A stretch of DNA of 64,000 bases from Echinarachnius parma (Eukaryota > Echinodermata > Echinoidea > Clypeasteroida > Echinarachniidae): positions 62,001-126,000 of the forward strand of contig JBAMJV010003382.1 in the NCBI GenBank assembly GCA_037951105.1. Reading direction: 5' to 3'. Below are positions 23,623-34,933 of this stretch, piece after piece. Under the pieces are notes generated by a model. The model had not been told where the DNA came from and searched no databases. It saw only the letters and a list, made by a program, of their open reading frames with translations. Each line of letters starts with the position of its first letter. Position 1 is the first letter of the stretch. Position numbers and translations under genes: made by a program.

Positions 23623-24090
23623 TGATGTAAGTGATAAAGAGTTTCAGCAAATTGTTGATGGTGTGCAGAATAATTGTAACAATGATGATACGCATTTTGA
23701 TAATTTAAGAACTAATAATTATGTAAATGAGAATGATGATTATGATGAATTAGATCCTGATGATAATTTCTTTGCAACAAATAATTCTACCAAATATTGG
23801 CTTCCTGATGACTTTAAGAGAAATATAGACATTGTCAGTAATAATATAAATAATTTTAGCATGCTCCACTTTAATTCTCGTAGTTTGTATAGAAATTTTG
23901 AAGACATTAACCAATTTATTCATCAATTAGCTTTTAAATTTTCAATTTATGGATTTAGTGAAACTTGGATACATGATAAGACACCTTTATTGTTTAATTT
24001 GGATGATTATACATTTTATCACAAAGATAGACAGGGCAGGAGGGGTGGAGGTGTAGCACTCTTAGTTCATAATCACGAACTTGAACTTGA
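23623..24090 (+). pseudogene. LINE ORF2 5' fragment (endonuclease N-terminus)
   Basis: The open frame 23612-24100 begins inside the preceding MITE and then reads into LINE sequence. Visible APE-endonuclease landmarks are 'HFNSRSL' (the N-S-R-S strand motif), 'YGFSETW' (catalytic Glu region) and 'GRRGGGVALLV'. An acidic, Asn/Asp-rich lead of about 70 residues precedes them. The frame stops soon after, at a short (gaactt)n run, with no downstream endonuclease or reverse transcriptase. This is a truncated remnant of a CR1/L2/Jockey-like LINE, distinct in sequence from the intact element at 48.6-52.6 kb. It may belong to the same family as the 3' remnant at 39.9 kb, but that cannot be tested here because the two do not overlap. 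Confidence 0.75.
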
Positions 24091-25015
24091 ACTTCTGTGA
24101 TGTAACGGTTACATGTCCTTTATGGGTTCCTTTTTGGTATTTGTTGTAATACCAAAGTAAAAACCTATGTTAATGGTGCTACATGGTTATATGGGTATAT
24201 GCTGTTAATTTTTAACCCCCCCCCCCCCCCAACAAAAAAGAATAAATAAATAAATACAAAAAATCAAAATAAAAGAATTAAAAGTACAATAAGATAAATC
24301 AATAAATCAATGACAAATTAAGAAATTAAGAAAGTGGTTTAAAATTATGAAATTGATATTCAGTTTGACATAGGGGACTTGCAAACTATACAAATTATAG
24401 ATAAATCTCACGTGCAAGTATTGGTAGTAGTAGCTATGTAACACCAATAAATTCCTGCTAAGTATGTTATTCATACAAGCATACAAAAAGACACTGAACA
24501 AGTTAACCTCTCATAAAAAATAATGATAATAAATTCAAATATTTGGTCCACACTCCATTTCACAGGAGATGGGACATGAAATTAGCGAGGAGAATATAAA
24601 GGAAATTTATACTTGAACAAATTAACTGCACTAATTTTGTTTTTATTAAAGAAAGATAAGAGGGATATAAAGGGTGAACAAGAAAGCAAAATAGAGAGGG
24701 GAAGAGAGATAAAGAGAGAATGAGGGAGAGGGGGAAAGAGATGGAGAGAGATACAGAGAGAGAGGAAGGGGAAGAGTGGGGGAAAGAGGAGGAGATAATA
24801 AGCATAATGAAGCTTTTCGAGCCACTGGTTCTCACGTACGTTGAACCCTGGACCCATACAACAAGTCATTGCCAATGGCACTGATGACCATATCAATTCA
24901 TAAAATCTAACGGGGGGAAAAAATTATTCCTTTTCTTCTCTTTCAGCAAACCGCCAATTTTTGGCCTGGGTTGCCCCCTTGAAACTGTGGTTTGCATTCA
25001 TGTGGTCTACACCCA
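24091..25015. other. No gene recognised; poly(C) and purine-rich tract
   Basis: A 15-base C tract (24216-24230), AT-rich DNA, and a GA-rich stretch at 24650-24800 whose minus-strand frames are low complexity. Confidence 0.5.
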
Positions 25016-25017
25016 TC

Positions 25018-25390
25018 TGGCCTCACATTCACGAAACCCTGCTAGCTTAGTTCCTTGCTAAGTGTATTTTAAATGTGCAGTTATTTGAGCAAACGACAGT
25101 TTTCTGTGCCCCCCCCCCCCTCCCCAACAGGGTTAGCTGGGTAAACCTTAGCCTAGGTACCCTCTTAGACAGTTAAACTTTGTTAGCAACTAAAAGATCT
25201 TGTGTATAATTCTTAGCCACGTCATCCAAAATAGACTAAGCAACGAACTAAGCTAGCAGGCTTTCATGCATGGGCGTCGATCTGTCATTGATACCCATTC
25301 ATCAGGGGGGGATGATCTATTCATTCATCCCCCCCTGATGAATAGGTATTACGTAAGTATCGACGCCCATGCTTTCATGAATATGGGCCC
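25018..25390. mobile_element. MITE with 'cctgctagcttagtt' inverted ends, interrupted by a second MITE
   Basis: The left arm 'cattcacgaaaccctgctag' plus 'cttagttccttgc' is inverted at the right as 'aacgaactaagctagcaggc' plus 'tttcatgaat', but the right tip is displaced by the 103-bp insertion at 25269-25371. An 11-base C tract lies inside (25110-25120). Confidence 0.7.
25269..25371. mobile_element. 103-bp hairpin MITE with 8-bp target duplication, nested
   Basis: CATGGGCGTCGAT...ATCGACGCCCATG ends plus the inner arms 'cattcatcagggggg' / 'cccccctgatgaat'. Flanked by identical CTTTCATG (25261-25268 and 25372-25379). Removing it restores the right arm of the surrounding MITE. Confidence 0.85.
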
Positions 25391-25392
25391 AG

Positions 25393-25703
25393 GGGGGTGT
25401 TTCACAAAGATTCTAAGTTGAAATTTACTCTAAGTTGGACTTTAAAATTATGGAAAGCCATTTGTAGCCATGAAATAAAATATATTCAAAAGCAATAAAT
25501 GTAAGTATTTTAGACTTTTCATAAATTTTACATCAAAAACATGAAATCCCCTCGATAATAGAAAACATCAATGATTTGAATCAACATTTGTATGCTTTTT
25601 AAAAGAACTTAAACAAACAAATTCAAAGAATCTAACGGCTTTCCATACTTTTTAAGTCCAAGTAAGAGTTAAGTTCAACTTAGGATCTTTGTGAAACACC
25701 CCC
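25393..25703. mobile_element. MITE with 'ggggtgtttcacaaagat' inverted ends
   Basis: The left 'gggggtgtttcacaaagatt' plus 'ctaagttgaa' is inverted at the right 'ttcaacttaggatctttgtg' plus 'aaacaccccc'. The inner blocks 'tggaaagcc' and 'ggctttcca' are also inverted. 311 bp, non-coding. A fragment of the family lies at 10445-10681. Confidence 0.8.
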
Positions 25704-25861
25704 AGGTCTACATCTCATTTGGCTTCATCGCATTTTCACTAGAACGCTTAACCTACTCTAATTTGATCCCGAACTCAGATCCTTAAACCCGACCATAATC
25801 CTAAATCTTCCCAACCCTAAGCTCTTAAATTCAGATTTTGCTGGAAATAAATAAATAATAA

Positions 25862-26016
25862 CTTTATTATTTACCCCGAGTTTTGCCGAGCGCCTGGCCA
25901 GAAGGTAGTGGGTCCCATTTTTGTATAATGGTCTTTGGTATGAGCCGGCCGGGGATCGAACCCACAACCTCCTGTGTATGAGACGGACGCTCTTACAATG
26001 AGCCCAATGCCTTGGC
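25862..26016 (-). mobile_element. tRNA-derived SINE, family B, diverged and truncated
   Basis: The minus strand reads an A-box-like 'gggctcattgtaagagcg', a B box 'gggttcgatccc', 'tcataccaaagacc' and 'ctggccaggcgctcgg', all in the order seen in 16056-16323. It stops in the body. Confidence 0.65.
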
Positions 26017-26100
26017 CCGTAACCTTTAGATTCACAATTAATTGTACGATCAATTAATCAATCATACGATTAAGTGTGATACTTTTTGTTACGAGGACCA

Positions 26101-26266
26101 GGGCCCCGTTGCAGAAAGAGATACAATCGATTGTAAGTTGCAATTAATCGTAAATCAGATCACGTGTTCTAGATGCGCAAATCTGATTAGTTGAAACGCG
26201 TACATTTTCTGACTTACGATCAATCGTAACTTACAATCGATTGTATCTCTTTCTGCAACAGGGCCC
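26101..26266. mobile_element. GGGCCC MITE, family G, best-preserved copy
   Basis: 166 bp. GGGCCCCGTTGCAGAAAGAG at the left and 'ctctttctgcaacagggccc' at the right are inverted over more than 55 bp, leaving a short loop around 'tctgattagttgaaac'. Confidence 0.9.
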
Positions 26267-27040
26267 AGGTCCTAGAAGAAATGGTATTAGACCGAATGGG
26301 TGTAGACCAAGAGGCCAGTTACCTGTCATGGTTTTCTCCCCCGAATCCTGTTATCTTTGGTGGTATTGCCGGTGGTCTCCCCCAGCTATTGTTCTTCGTT
26401 AGTCAACAGAGGGCCTGTGGTAGAGTTGGCGCACGCACGGGGGTTTGTGAAGTGGGATTTCCTCTCTTAAAGACACTGTCCTCATTTTGCAAGCCCAAAT
26501 TCAAAAGTTGCGAGATTATTGCCTTGTAATGTTTACAGGAAAATACCATTTAAGATTAGAACTTGAAAATGTCTTATTTTGGAATTATCATCTACATGCT
26601 ATCTTCATATCGCTTCAGTTTAGCACAGCTCACAATATGTTTTTCATGGTTCATATTATTATTATCCAATATCAAGTGCTTCCGATTTCAGAGGAAGCAG
26701 TACTTGAATATGCCTTAAATCTCCTTACATTCTCTTCATTATTTGATAAATAATTATGGATAAAAAATAATTTTCAAATTGTATAAAAAAATGTTTCAGT
26801 TGAGAGAAATTAGTACTTGAAATCATGCTGACCTGATGTCCTGGAGAAATTTTATTTTGAGATGATTCCAATAATGCGAATGCCCCTTTAAACCTGCGTT
26901 TAGCACACACAAAAATGTAAGCGTTCTTTTCAATGAATTCATCTCCTTTTTCTTGTTTTTGTTTTGAAGGTGTATAGGTCCCAGCAGTCACGCCTTGGAA
27001 CAAAAGGGGCTTACGAAGGACACCGGAAGGCTGAGTGGAG
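26267..27040. other. No feature recognised
   Basis: AT-rich unique-looking DNA. The frames at 26281-26529 and 26487-26753 have no recognisable motif. Confidence 0.45.
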
Positions 27041-28260
27041 AGGGCTATTGTCAGACCGCCGAGCATCGCTGAGCAGACAGACACGGATTTATGCTGGAGA
27101 GAACACAGATAGAAGGTGAACAACACCTAGATGGATAAGTGAGAAATTTGAAATAGAGAGAGAGAGAAAGAAAGAAAGAGAAAGGGGAAGAGAGGGGGGT
27201 AGAAATGATATAGAATTGTTGCTAGAAAGAACACCAATCGGAGCTGAGCAGACAGACACGGATTTATGCTGGAGAGAACATGGATAGAAGGTGAACAACA
27301 CCTAGTTTACGAGTGACAAATTTGAAATAGAAAGAGAGAAAGGAAGAGAGAGGGGGTAGAAGTGATAGAGAATGTTTGTTGCTGGAAAGAACACCAATAG
27401 GAGGTGAGGAGACAGACACAGATTTATGCTGGAGAGAACACGGATAGAAGGTGAACAACACCTACATGAATAAGTGAGAAATTTGAAATAGAGAGAGAAA
27501 GAAAGAGAAAAAAGGGAAGAGAGAGAGGGGGGGGGGGGGGTAAAATGGTAGAGAATGGGAGATGAACGGAGAGAACACAGATAGAAGGTGAACACCACCT
27601 ACATGTAGATAACAAGTGACAAATTTGAAAAAGAGAGAGAGAGAGAGAGAGAAAGAAAGAAAGACAAAATGGAAGAGAGGGGGGGGGGGGGGTGTAGAAA
27701 TTATAGAGAAATGTTGGTAGAAAGAACACTAATAGATGGTGAACAGACAGACACAGATTTATGCTGGAGAGAACACTGATAGAAGGTGAATAACACCTAG
27801 ATGAATAAGTAAAAATGTTGAAAAAGAGAGAGAAAGAAAGGAAGAGAAAAAAGGGAAGAGAGAGAGGGGGATAGAAATGATGCAGAATTGTCACTAGAAA
27901 GAACACCAATAGATGGTGAACAGACAGAAATGGATTTGTGCTGGAGAGAACACAGATAGAAGGTGAACATCACCTAGATGACAAGTGTAAACGTGAGAGA
28001 AGGAAAGAGAATACAGTATATGGGGAGAGGAGAAAGAGATAGAGAAAGAGAAAGAAATCAAACAAAAAAGAGAAAGAAAGAGAGAGGATAGATATTTGTC
28101 GCTGGAAAGAACACCAATAGAAGGTGAATAACACCTAAATAAAAAATGACAAATTGAGAGAGAGAGAAAAGAACGAGAGAGAAAGATGGGGGGTGGAAAT
28201 AAAGGATAAAGATTTGTTGCTGAGGTGAATAATACCTACCATGTAGAGTAATACCAACAA
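27040..28260. repeat. Purine-rich tandem array, unit about 155-180 bp, about 7-8 copies
   Basis: 'gatttatgctggagagaaca' followed by '.agatagaaggtgaacaaca' recurs near 27087, 27261, 27420, 27755 and 27931, with diverged units between. Each unit holds a GA-rich polypurine stretch, several with a G tract (27527-27540, 27679-27692). Long minus-strand proline/serine/leucine frames (to 161 codons) simply read the polypyrimidine strand. Confidence 0.8.
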
Positions 28261-29808
28261 ATATGTAAAAAGTTGCAAGCAGTATGTGAAAAAAAGAGGG
28301 GGGAGATGGGGGGGGGGGGGGGGGGGGGCTATCTCTATACCATCCCCAGAAAATGAAAATAAAGAAGAAGAAAAAATGTTAATGAAGAAAAGGCAGGAAA
28401 AAAAAAGTTACTTACAAAAACTAGAGGTCTGGAAATGAGGTAGTTAAGTGCCTCGCAGTTACCTGTTAAGTCTTTGAAGTCTGGTTTTAAAAGGCCGTTA
28501 ACAATGGCGGTTGTTTGATGCTCAGGTGCTCCATTATGCGGCCTCTTCTAACAAGCCTTTTCTCCCCTCTCTATTATGAACTGAATTCTAAAAGGACATA
28601 AAAACCAGTCTATAAATTTGAAAGAAAATGTGTTTGAATGGCAATGTTTTGTAATATGGAGTTTCACAATAAACTAATTAATCAAATTACCTTTAAATAT
28701 TGTTTAATAAGAAAGCATTGCTCACAATGACTAGAAAACTTGCCCTATTAAGCTTGTCCTAGAATGTCTAAGGCTTGTCCTATCTAGCGATAACCTGTCA
28801 TACATAAGTCAGAGATCAACCAGACAGGTGCTACAATATCAAGCCCCCGGTCTGGTATTACTTAGGTAACCAATTTAAGCAATTATTATAATTCTATTTT
28901 TTTAGCTGAAGTAAATTACTTAGCCTAAATTAGAAATCCAATTGATTTATTAACTGACAATGTTCACCCAAATTGTGATGTCAGAATATTGACAAGTGTG
29001 TTGCTCAGATTTCATTTGACTTACCCTTGAGTCTAAGTGCAATTTGAATATGAGACAAGTACATGTACGTATACTAGCTACATACCTAGAAATGGAATAA
29101 TTTCAAAAATTCTAATTTTTAATGGAAAGTTAAGTTAAGACCTTTTTGAATCCAGCTCCCTTTATCCTCCCTGAGGGTCCATAAAGCTAGGATACAACCA
29201 GAGTGTCAAAACTTTGTGGAAAAAATAAAGTGTCTGCATTTGACGGGCCTCACCAAGTGACAAATAAAGGGAAGAAAAGACTAATAACTTCCTGTGCAAA
29301 ATTGGCCCTCATTTTAAGCAGCATATTAAAGGTCATTTGGCTGTATTTGCATTATTTTCTTTTTTTTCCAGTGCCTATAGTCCAACCCAAAGTTTCTGTG
29401 CGTGTATACCAATTACCGTTTACCGATCAATCGTTAGATATAAATAGTTCCTAAATGGTGTATATTTATCTGGACCTAATAACAGTCTGAATAATTGGTG
29501 ATAATGTTCCTTCCGTACAATTATGGTACCTGCTTTTTCCAGGTATTAACCATTTATGTATTCCATCCGGAAGGAAGGAAGAATGAAGGGACAAAGTTTG
29601 TTTGTCATCAATCTTTATTCTTATTCCAGGGGAAGAGGTGATGGGATGGGAGGGGGGGGGGGTGAAATTGCACCCCTTGGACCCTAGCTACATGTTCATA
29701 AGGCGTCCAGCCATGGTTCCACAAAATTGGCACTGGCCAAAACAATAGCCATGTGCCACCAAAATGATTTTCGGGCCAAATTTTACTGCTATAACAAAAA
29801 CCTTCTGA
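28261..29808. other. No gene recognised; one 21-base G tract
   Basis: The G run at 28308-28328 is followed by A/G-rich then ordinary AT-rich DNA. No inverted repeats or conserved frame found. Confidence 0.45.
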
Positions 29809-29903
29809 TTAACTCCTTGAGTGCCAGGCTCACATATTTACACTACACAATTGCCCTGGAGCTGTACAATTCCTGGCACTCAAAGTGTGGAAAGGACAAT
29901 TAA
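29809..29903. mobile_element. 95-bp TTAA-bounded hairpin element
   Basis: TTAACTCCTTGAGTGCCAGG at the left is inverted by 'cctggcactcaaagtgtgg' near the right end, which finishes 'aggacaattaa'. Confidence 0.55.
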
Positions 29904-29936
29904 CTGGTCCCAACTTCTGTACATTCTTCTATTTTG

Positions 29937-30413
29937 TATGCCTCCGTAACGATGTTGCCGGAGGCATTATGTTTTCAGGTTGTCCGTCCGTCCGTACGTC
30001 CGTACGTACGTCGGTCTGAATGTCAGATTTTAATCCAACTTGGTACCTGAGTGTATCTTAAGGAGCATTTGTAGTCATTAGATTTTGGGGTCATGAGGTC
30101 AAAGGTCAAGGTCACGGGACTCATTTTGTAAAAATATCTCAAGAATCAGTTGACCAATAACCGTCAAACTTGGTACCTATAATTTGAATTTTGGGGAGCT
30201 AATAAACTAATAAAATGTTGGGGTCATGAGGGCAAAGGTCATAGTCACTTACATATACAGTAGCTCATAATTGTGATATGTCAAGATCTGACAGATTACC
30301 ATCAAAATTGAGTTGACAGAATTAATTCAGTGTATGGGCTTGATATATATATATAAATCGCGCAATGACGGAGGCATCATTTTCGACTGCGCGCAGTCGA
30401 AGATCCATCTAGT
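29937..30413 (+). mobile_element. Helentron-like non-autonomous element, short copy
   Basis: The 5' end 'tatgcctccgtaacgatg' has its ATGCCTCCG repeated in inverted form near the 3' end ('cggaggcat', about 30370). There follows a perfect 16-base palindrome CGACTGCGCGCAGTCG and the terminus 'aagatccatctagt'. In between lie a (gtcc)/(gtac) microsatellite and about 1.5 copies of the 151-bp repeat ('tggggtcatgaggtcaaagg'). This order (5' inverted repeat, microsatellite, minisatellite, subterminal inverted repeat, 3' hairpin) matches Helentron-associated elements. Confidence 0.65.
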
Positions 30414-30594
30414 TTCACCCTGGTTTTAGATAACTGATTTATAACAAGGCAATTTTTCACGAACCCAAGAACCTTGTTGTAACGAACGAGGTTCCACTGT
30501 ACGCATATGTAGATGTTGGAGGTTTTAAATCTTCTCACATTTCTCTTGTGTATGTGATCTCTGACCCTATTTCCGTTTTGGCTTCTTACTAGAA

Positions 30595-31620
30595 ACAAAA
30601 GAGAAGAGGAGAACTACCCAGATGACAGACAAATCCTCCTTGGCATCATACAAGATAAACTGTTTATTGTGACAAGTCATCCTCATTTGTCAGTCATAAA
30701 TCACAAATACTCCCCGTTTTTCTAGACTCCTCACACTCTCAAATGTAAACCATCAAGATACAGTCCCTTAGTGATGGGGGGGGGGGGGGGGGCAGGGGTA
30801 CATTTGTGCCCCCTGTTTCCGTTTCCATTTTAGACTCTCCCTATGAAAAAATGTAAAGGGGTTTCATGGGAACGTCCCCCATTCAAGAGTCTTCGTGGCT
30901 CAATGGTTGAGCACCGGTCTAACAATCCAGAAGTCTCAGGTTCGATTACCAGCTAAGACTATTTTTCTTTGTTCATTTTCATTCCTATACAAAAATGTGT
31001 TTGTGATCTCTGATCCTATTTCCGTTTTAGCCTCTTACCAGAAAACAAAAGTGAGAAGAAAAAAAAAGATGAAAAGGATGACACCCCAGATGACATCGAC
31101 AAGTCTTTTTTCCCAATCCTTGTTGGCATAATACAATATAAACTGTTTTGCCAGTAATAAATCACAAAAACTCTCCTTTCTCTAGACTCCTCTAGACTCC
31201 AATCTCAATGTGTCTAATTGATAGGGGGGGGGGGGGGGGGGCAGAGGTACAATTGTGCCTGGCCTCTAACTAGAAAAATGTGTATGTGATCTCTGATCCT
31301 ATTTCCGTTTTAGCCTTTTACCAGAAAAGAAAAGTGAAACAGAAGGAGGAAGAAGAAGAGGAGAATTCACTCCAGATGACATTGATCAGTTTTTTTTCCC
31401 CCTTCAAATCCTTGTTGGCATAATACAAGATAAACTCTTTGTTGTGACAAGCCATCCTCATTTGCCAGTCATAAATCACAAATACTCCCCATTCTCCCAA
31501 TCCCCTTCACACTCTCAAAGGTAAACCAATCCATCAACCTATACTACTCTAGTAGTTGTTCTGTGATTTAGGGGGAGGGGGGGGGGGGGGGGAGGGGGCA
31601 CTGGGGCAATGCCCCCATAA
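30595..31620. repeat. Tandem repeat, unit about 240-300 bp, 3 copies, each with a G tract
   Basis: Each unit has 'agatgacatcgacaa'-like DNA, 'ccttgttggcataatacaag', 'ataaactgttt', 'cagtcataaatcacaaatac', then a G tract (30777-30792, 31224-31241, 31577-31592). 'tgatcctatttccgttttag' links the units. A family A SINE interrupts the first junction. Confidence 0.7.
30855..30985 (+). mobile_element. tRNA-derived SINE, family A
   Basis: It has the head 'gtttcatgggaacgtccccc', the A-box region 'tggctcaatggttgagc', the B-box region 'aggttcgattacc' and the tail 'tttctttgttcattttca'. It shares head and tail with the minus-strand copy at 16503-16625. Confidence 0.7.
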
Positions 31621-32438
31621 ACTTTATGCAGTCTTGCTTTTTTCATAGCCCCTACTACCTCATTGTGGAGGGAAATAAATAAAGACACATAATATATGTG
31701 CATTTTTTTTTTCAGAAATGAAAAATAGAATAAGTTTCTGTAAACTGCTTTATATCCCCTATACAAAATAAGACGGATGTTGTCAAATGTAATAAATCAA
31801 AAAGAGCCTGAGCTTTCTAGCCAAACATGATTTTTTTGTTTTGGTTGGTGAAATCCTTGCTCTCTAATTGCTTTGTGTCTTGCATGACCCTGCCATTGCA
31901 GTTGCTCATGTATGAATTACTAGTTTTGTCTAGTCCCTGGGCATAAAAGAAATAATGACTTTAATACATGTACAGTATAAACATGGTATGAATAATGTAT
32001 TTCCCTTTGGGCTCATGATACCCGGGGGGGGGGGGGGGGGGGGGGGGGGCTTGGCACATATGAGGAACCTTGCCCTTCTAGGTTGACCTATCTATGCAAC
32101 TAGCAGCCAACTCTACTACCACATCACTTCTTCTTCTTCTTCTTCTTCTTCTTGATACTGCAAACAAACTCCGCATGAAGCGGATATACATTTGCAGGCA
32201 CTTGGTGGGTTTAGGTGTGCGCTTGGTGGGTTTAGGTGTGTGCGCCTAATTGGGGGAGCCCGTGGTGGGCCCTCCTAGTGAAATTTAGCATATTCATCTT
32301 ACTCAAATGTTCTTGAAAAGATTGCAACGATGTGGCTTGTCGTGCGTTATTTGGGCATAACATAAATAAAGGCATGCATTGACAGTGTAAACATGGTATT
32401 AATGATGTATTTCCCTTTCTGTTCATGACACTATCAGC

Positions 32439-33078
32439 GTGTTCACACACAAACATTTTCATCCCTTAATTATGACTAAAGAATCATGACTAAAGAATCA
32501 TGACTAAAGAATCATGATTAAACAATACGTTCACACACACCAAGCGATTATTCCATAACAACTTGCTTCCAGGTGGCTTCCAGGTGCATTGAACACAAGG
32601 GCCCCGTTGCAGAAAGAGATAAAATCGATCGTAAGTTACGATTGATCGTAAGTCAGAAAATTTACGCGTTTCAACCAATCAGATTTGCGCATCTAGAACA
32701 CGTGATATGACTTACGCTTAATTGCAACTTACGATCGATTTTATCTCTTTCTGCAACGGGGCCCAGGTCTCCCTAGGGCCCCCATAGGGCCCTGTGTGCT
32801 CGAACGTTCACGTTAAGCCACGCCCAGTTAGTTACGAGTCGTATAGCTAACCATGATTAAGCGTGAAATCCTCGTTCACACACAAAATCGCCGTGATTCT
32901 ATAGTCGGCTCTCGTACGAAACAACGATAAAACCTGTGTTTCGTTAGTCATCACTAACGATACGTTGTTTCGTTAGTAAGCATTCAGACACACAAATTTT
33001 TCATGAGAAGCTGATTCTATAGTCAGCTGCTGATTCTTTAGTCATGATTAAGGGATGAAAATTTTGTGTGTGAACACG
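32439..33078. mobile_element. 640-bp TIR element carrying a nested MITE
   Basis: The left 'gtgttcacacacaaacattt' plus 'tcatcccttaattatgacta' plus 'aagaatca' is inverted at the right 'tgattctttagtcatgatta' plus 'agggatgaaaattttgtgtg' plus 'tgaacac'. Internal palindromic 'acgatacgttgtttcgttag' blocks occur, and 'agaatcatgactaa' is tandemly repeated at the left. No transposase frame. The family G MITE 32599-32764 sits inside. Confidence 0.8.
32599..32764. mobile_element. GGGCCC MITE, family G, nested copy
   Basis: 166 bp with the same inverted ends as 26101-26266. Its ATCGATCG core variant ('aaaatcgatcgtaagttacg') differs from the other copies. Confidence 0.9.
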
Positions 33079-33680
33079 GGGAGTGAGAGGGGGCTCTTAT
33101 GGGTATCCTTGCCCTTCAAGGTTGACCCGTCTATGCTACTAGGGACCACCTCTAGGGACTACCTTGTCACTTCATTTAAGTCATAGTCCCTCGGCAAAAC
33201 ATAAATAAAGGCATGCATTAAAGATGAATAACAGTTTTGGGAAATAGCCAAAAACATCTATATTGATCAATATTGTTGAATAAGTATTTAAATAGGGCTT
33301 GTGTGGTAAAATCCGAACCTAAGCATCGTTAAATACAGAAATATCGGAAGAAATCCAATACCCGCCCGTGAAATGTATAAATCCACCACCCGTTCGCACC
33401 TGTCCGCGCCGCTAGCGCTGGGCTGGAGATATCGACAAGCTGGGGACAAGCCCGTATAGCGAAAACGCACGCGGTCATTTGCACGTAGCGTACGCGCGAT
33501 TCCGCGTTGGCGATATCAATCCGCAGCAGATCAATTTATAATTTTGCAAATATATCAATTAGTAGGCGGTTTCTTGGCCAAATTTGTATAATCCCATATT
33601 AGTAAAATTATATTCTTTCACATGGTTGGTGGTAATAAGAGTGTACATTTCATTTTTAGGGGATGGGGCATTTCCCACTA
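33079..33680. other. Unassigned, with a CpG-rich stretch at 33350-33530
   Basis: About 180 bp ('gcgccgctagcgctgggctg', 'gtagcgtacgcgcgattccg') is much richer in CpG than its neighbours. I found no inverted ends, no frame and no second copy. Confidence 0.4.
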
Positions 33681-33817
33681 CTGTCATTCACCTTTAACAG
33701 TGTTAACTTGGTAATAATGTGTTTCCCTTTTGGCTCATGATACGGGGGGGGGGGGGGGCTCATATGGGGACCCTTGCCCTTCTAGGTTGACCTGTCTATG
33801 CAACTAGCTAGGGACCA

Positions 33818-34326
33818 CTGTGACCCCCGGGGGGGGGGGGGGCACTCAAATTATTTTTTGACGGGGGTGTGCCTCACGGAACTCTGAAATGGGGGTCTGA
33901 AGAGCTGACTACAAGCACAAAATATAGGGTCTTTGGAGCTACAAAAACCCTGAAACGGGAGTTAAGGGGTCTAAGGAGCAGACTAAAACTACAAAATACA
34001 TATACTTGGAGCTACCAAAGACCTACAGAAACCCTCAAAAAGGCTCAAATGGTGGTCCAAGGAGCCGAATTAGAAGAAGAATAATGGACTTGGGGCTACT
34101 CAAATACATAGCCAAGTCATTCAGGGGGTCTATGGAGCCGAACTAGAAGAAGAATAATGGACTTGGCGCTACTCAACTACCTAGCCAAGTCATTCCGGGG
34201 GTCTATGGAGTGGCAATTTTTGAAAATCGGATATCTTTAGAGCTGCGATCGGGTGTGAAAAAGGGGTTCTTTTAGGCGGCACATACCCGTCTTACATTAT
34301 ACATGAGTGCCACCCCCGGGCTGTGA
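33818..34326. mobile_element. TIR element with 'gtgacccccgggggggcactca' type ends
   Basis: The left 'gtgacccccggggg' and 'gcactca' are inverted at the right 'gagtgccacccccgggctgt' plus 'gac'. Three internal degenerate repeats of 'ggtctaaggagc...actacaaaatac...ggagctac' account for the frame at 33869-34084. 509 bp. Confidence 0.7.
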
Positions 34327-34933
34327 CCTTTCCTATTTTTGAAGTAACCTGGTAATTTAATTAATGTCAAAGTACATGGGCATGAAATAAACAAAAGACA
34401 TACATAAAAAGTACAAACATGGTGTAAATAAATGTGATTCCCTTTTGGCTTATTACAGCTCATGTTGCAGGGGATGGGCAGGCTCTCATTAGAGACCTAA
34501 TTGCCCTTCAAGGTTGACCTGTCCATGCTATTAGGGGCCACATTTTCTTTTTGTATTTACCTGGTAATTTAATTCATGCCAATTAAAGAGTATTCATCCC
34601 TGGGCACACAATAAACAAAAGACATACATAAAAAGTACAAACATGGTATAAATAATGTGGTTCCCTTTTGACTAATTCAGCTCATGTTCTTGAGGGGGGG
34701 GGGGGGGGGGGGGGTGGCTCACACAGAAAACCTTGTCATTTTATATGTCCTTGTCCTTTCTATGCAACTAGCAGCCACTTTTGTTTTTGTTTTTGCTTTT
34801 AAGGTAATGAATTCATCGCTTAAAGAATGTAGTGCGAAGGGCAGTTCCATGTCTTCCAAACAGGTGGAATTATTCATGAGCATACAAATGATGCACAGGC
34901 ATGAGTGGATCGGTAAGAATTGGATGCACGAGT

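Larger units (their letters stand above)
31975..34760. repeat. Dispersed tandem units ('acatggtataaataatg...gggg...gttgacctgtctatgca')
   Basis: Units start near 31980, 32393, 33690, 34415 and 34650. Each carries 'ttcccttttggctcatgata', a G tract, 'ccttgcccttctaggttgac' and 'ctatgcaactagcag'. Where uninterrupted the spacing is about 235 bp. Elsewhere it is widened by transposons at 32439-33078 and 33818-34326. Confidence 0.7.

Noticed and set aside
27302-27909. 161- and 98-codon minus-strand frames resembling Ser/Leu-rich membrane proteins
   Set aside because: They are translations of the polypyrimidine strand of a purine-rich tandem array and shift frame between units.
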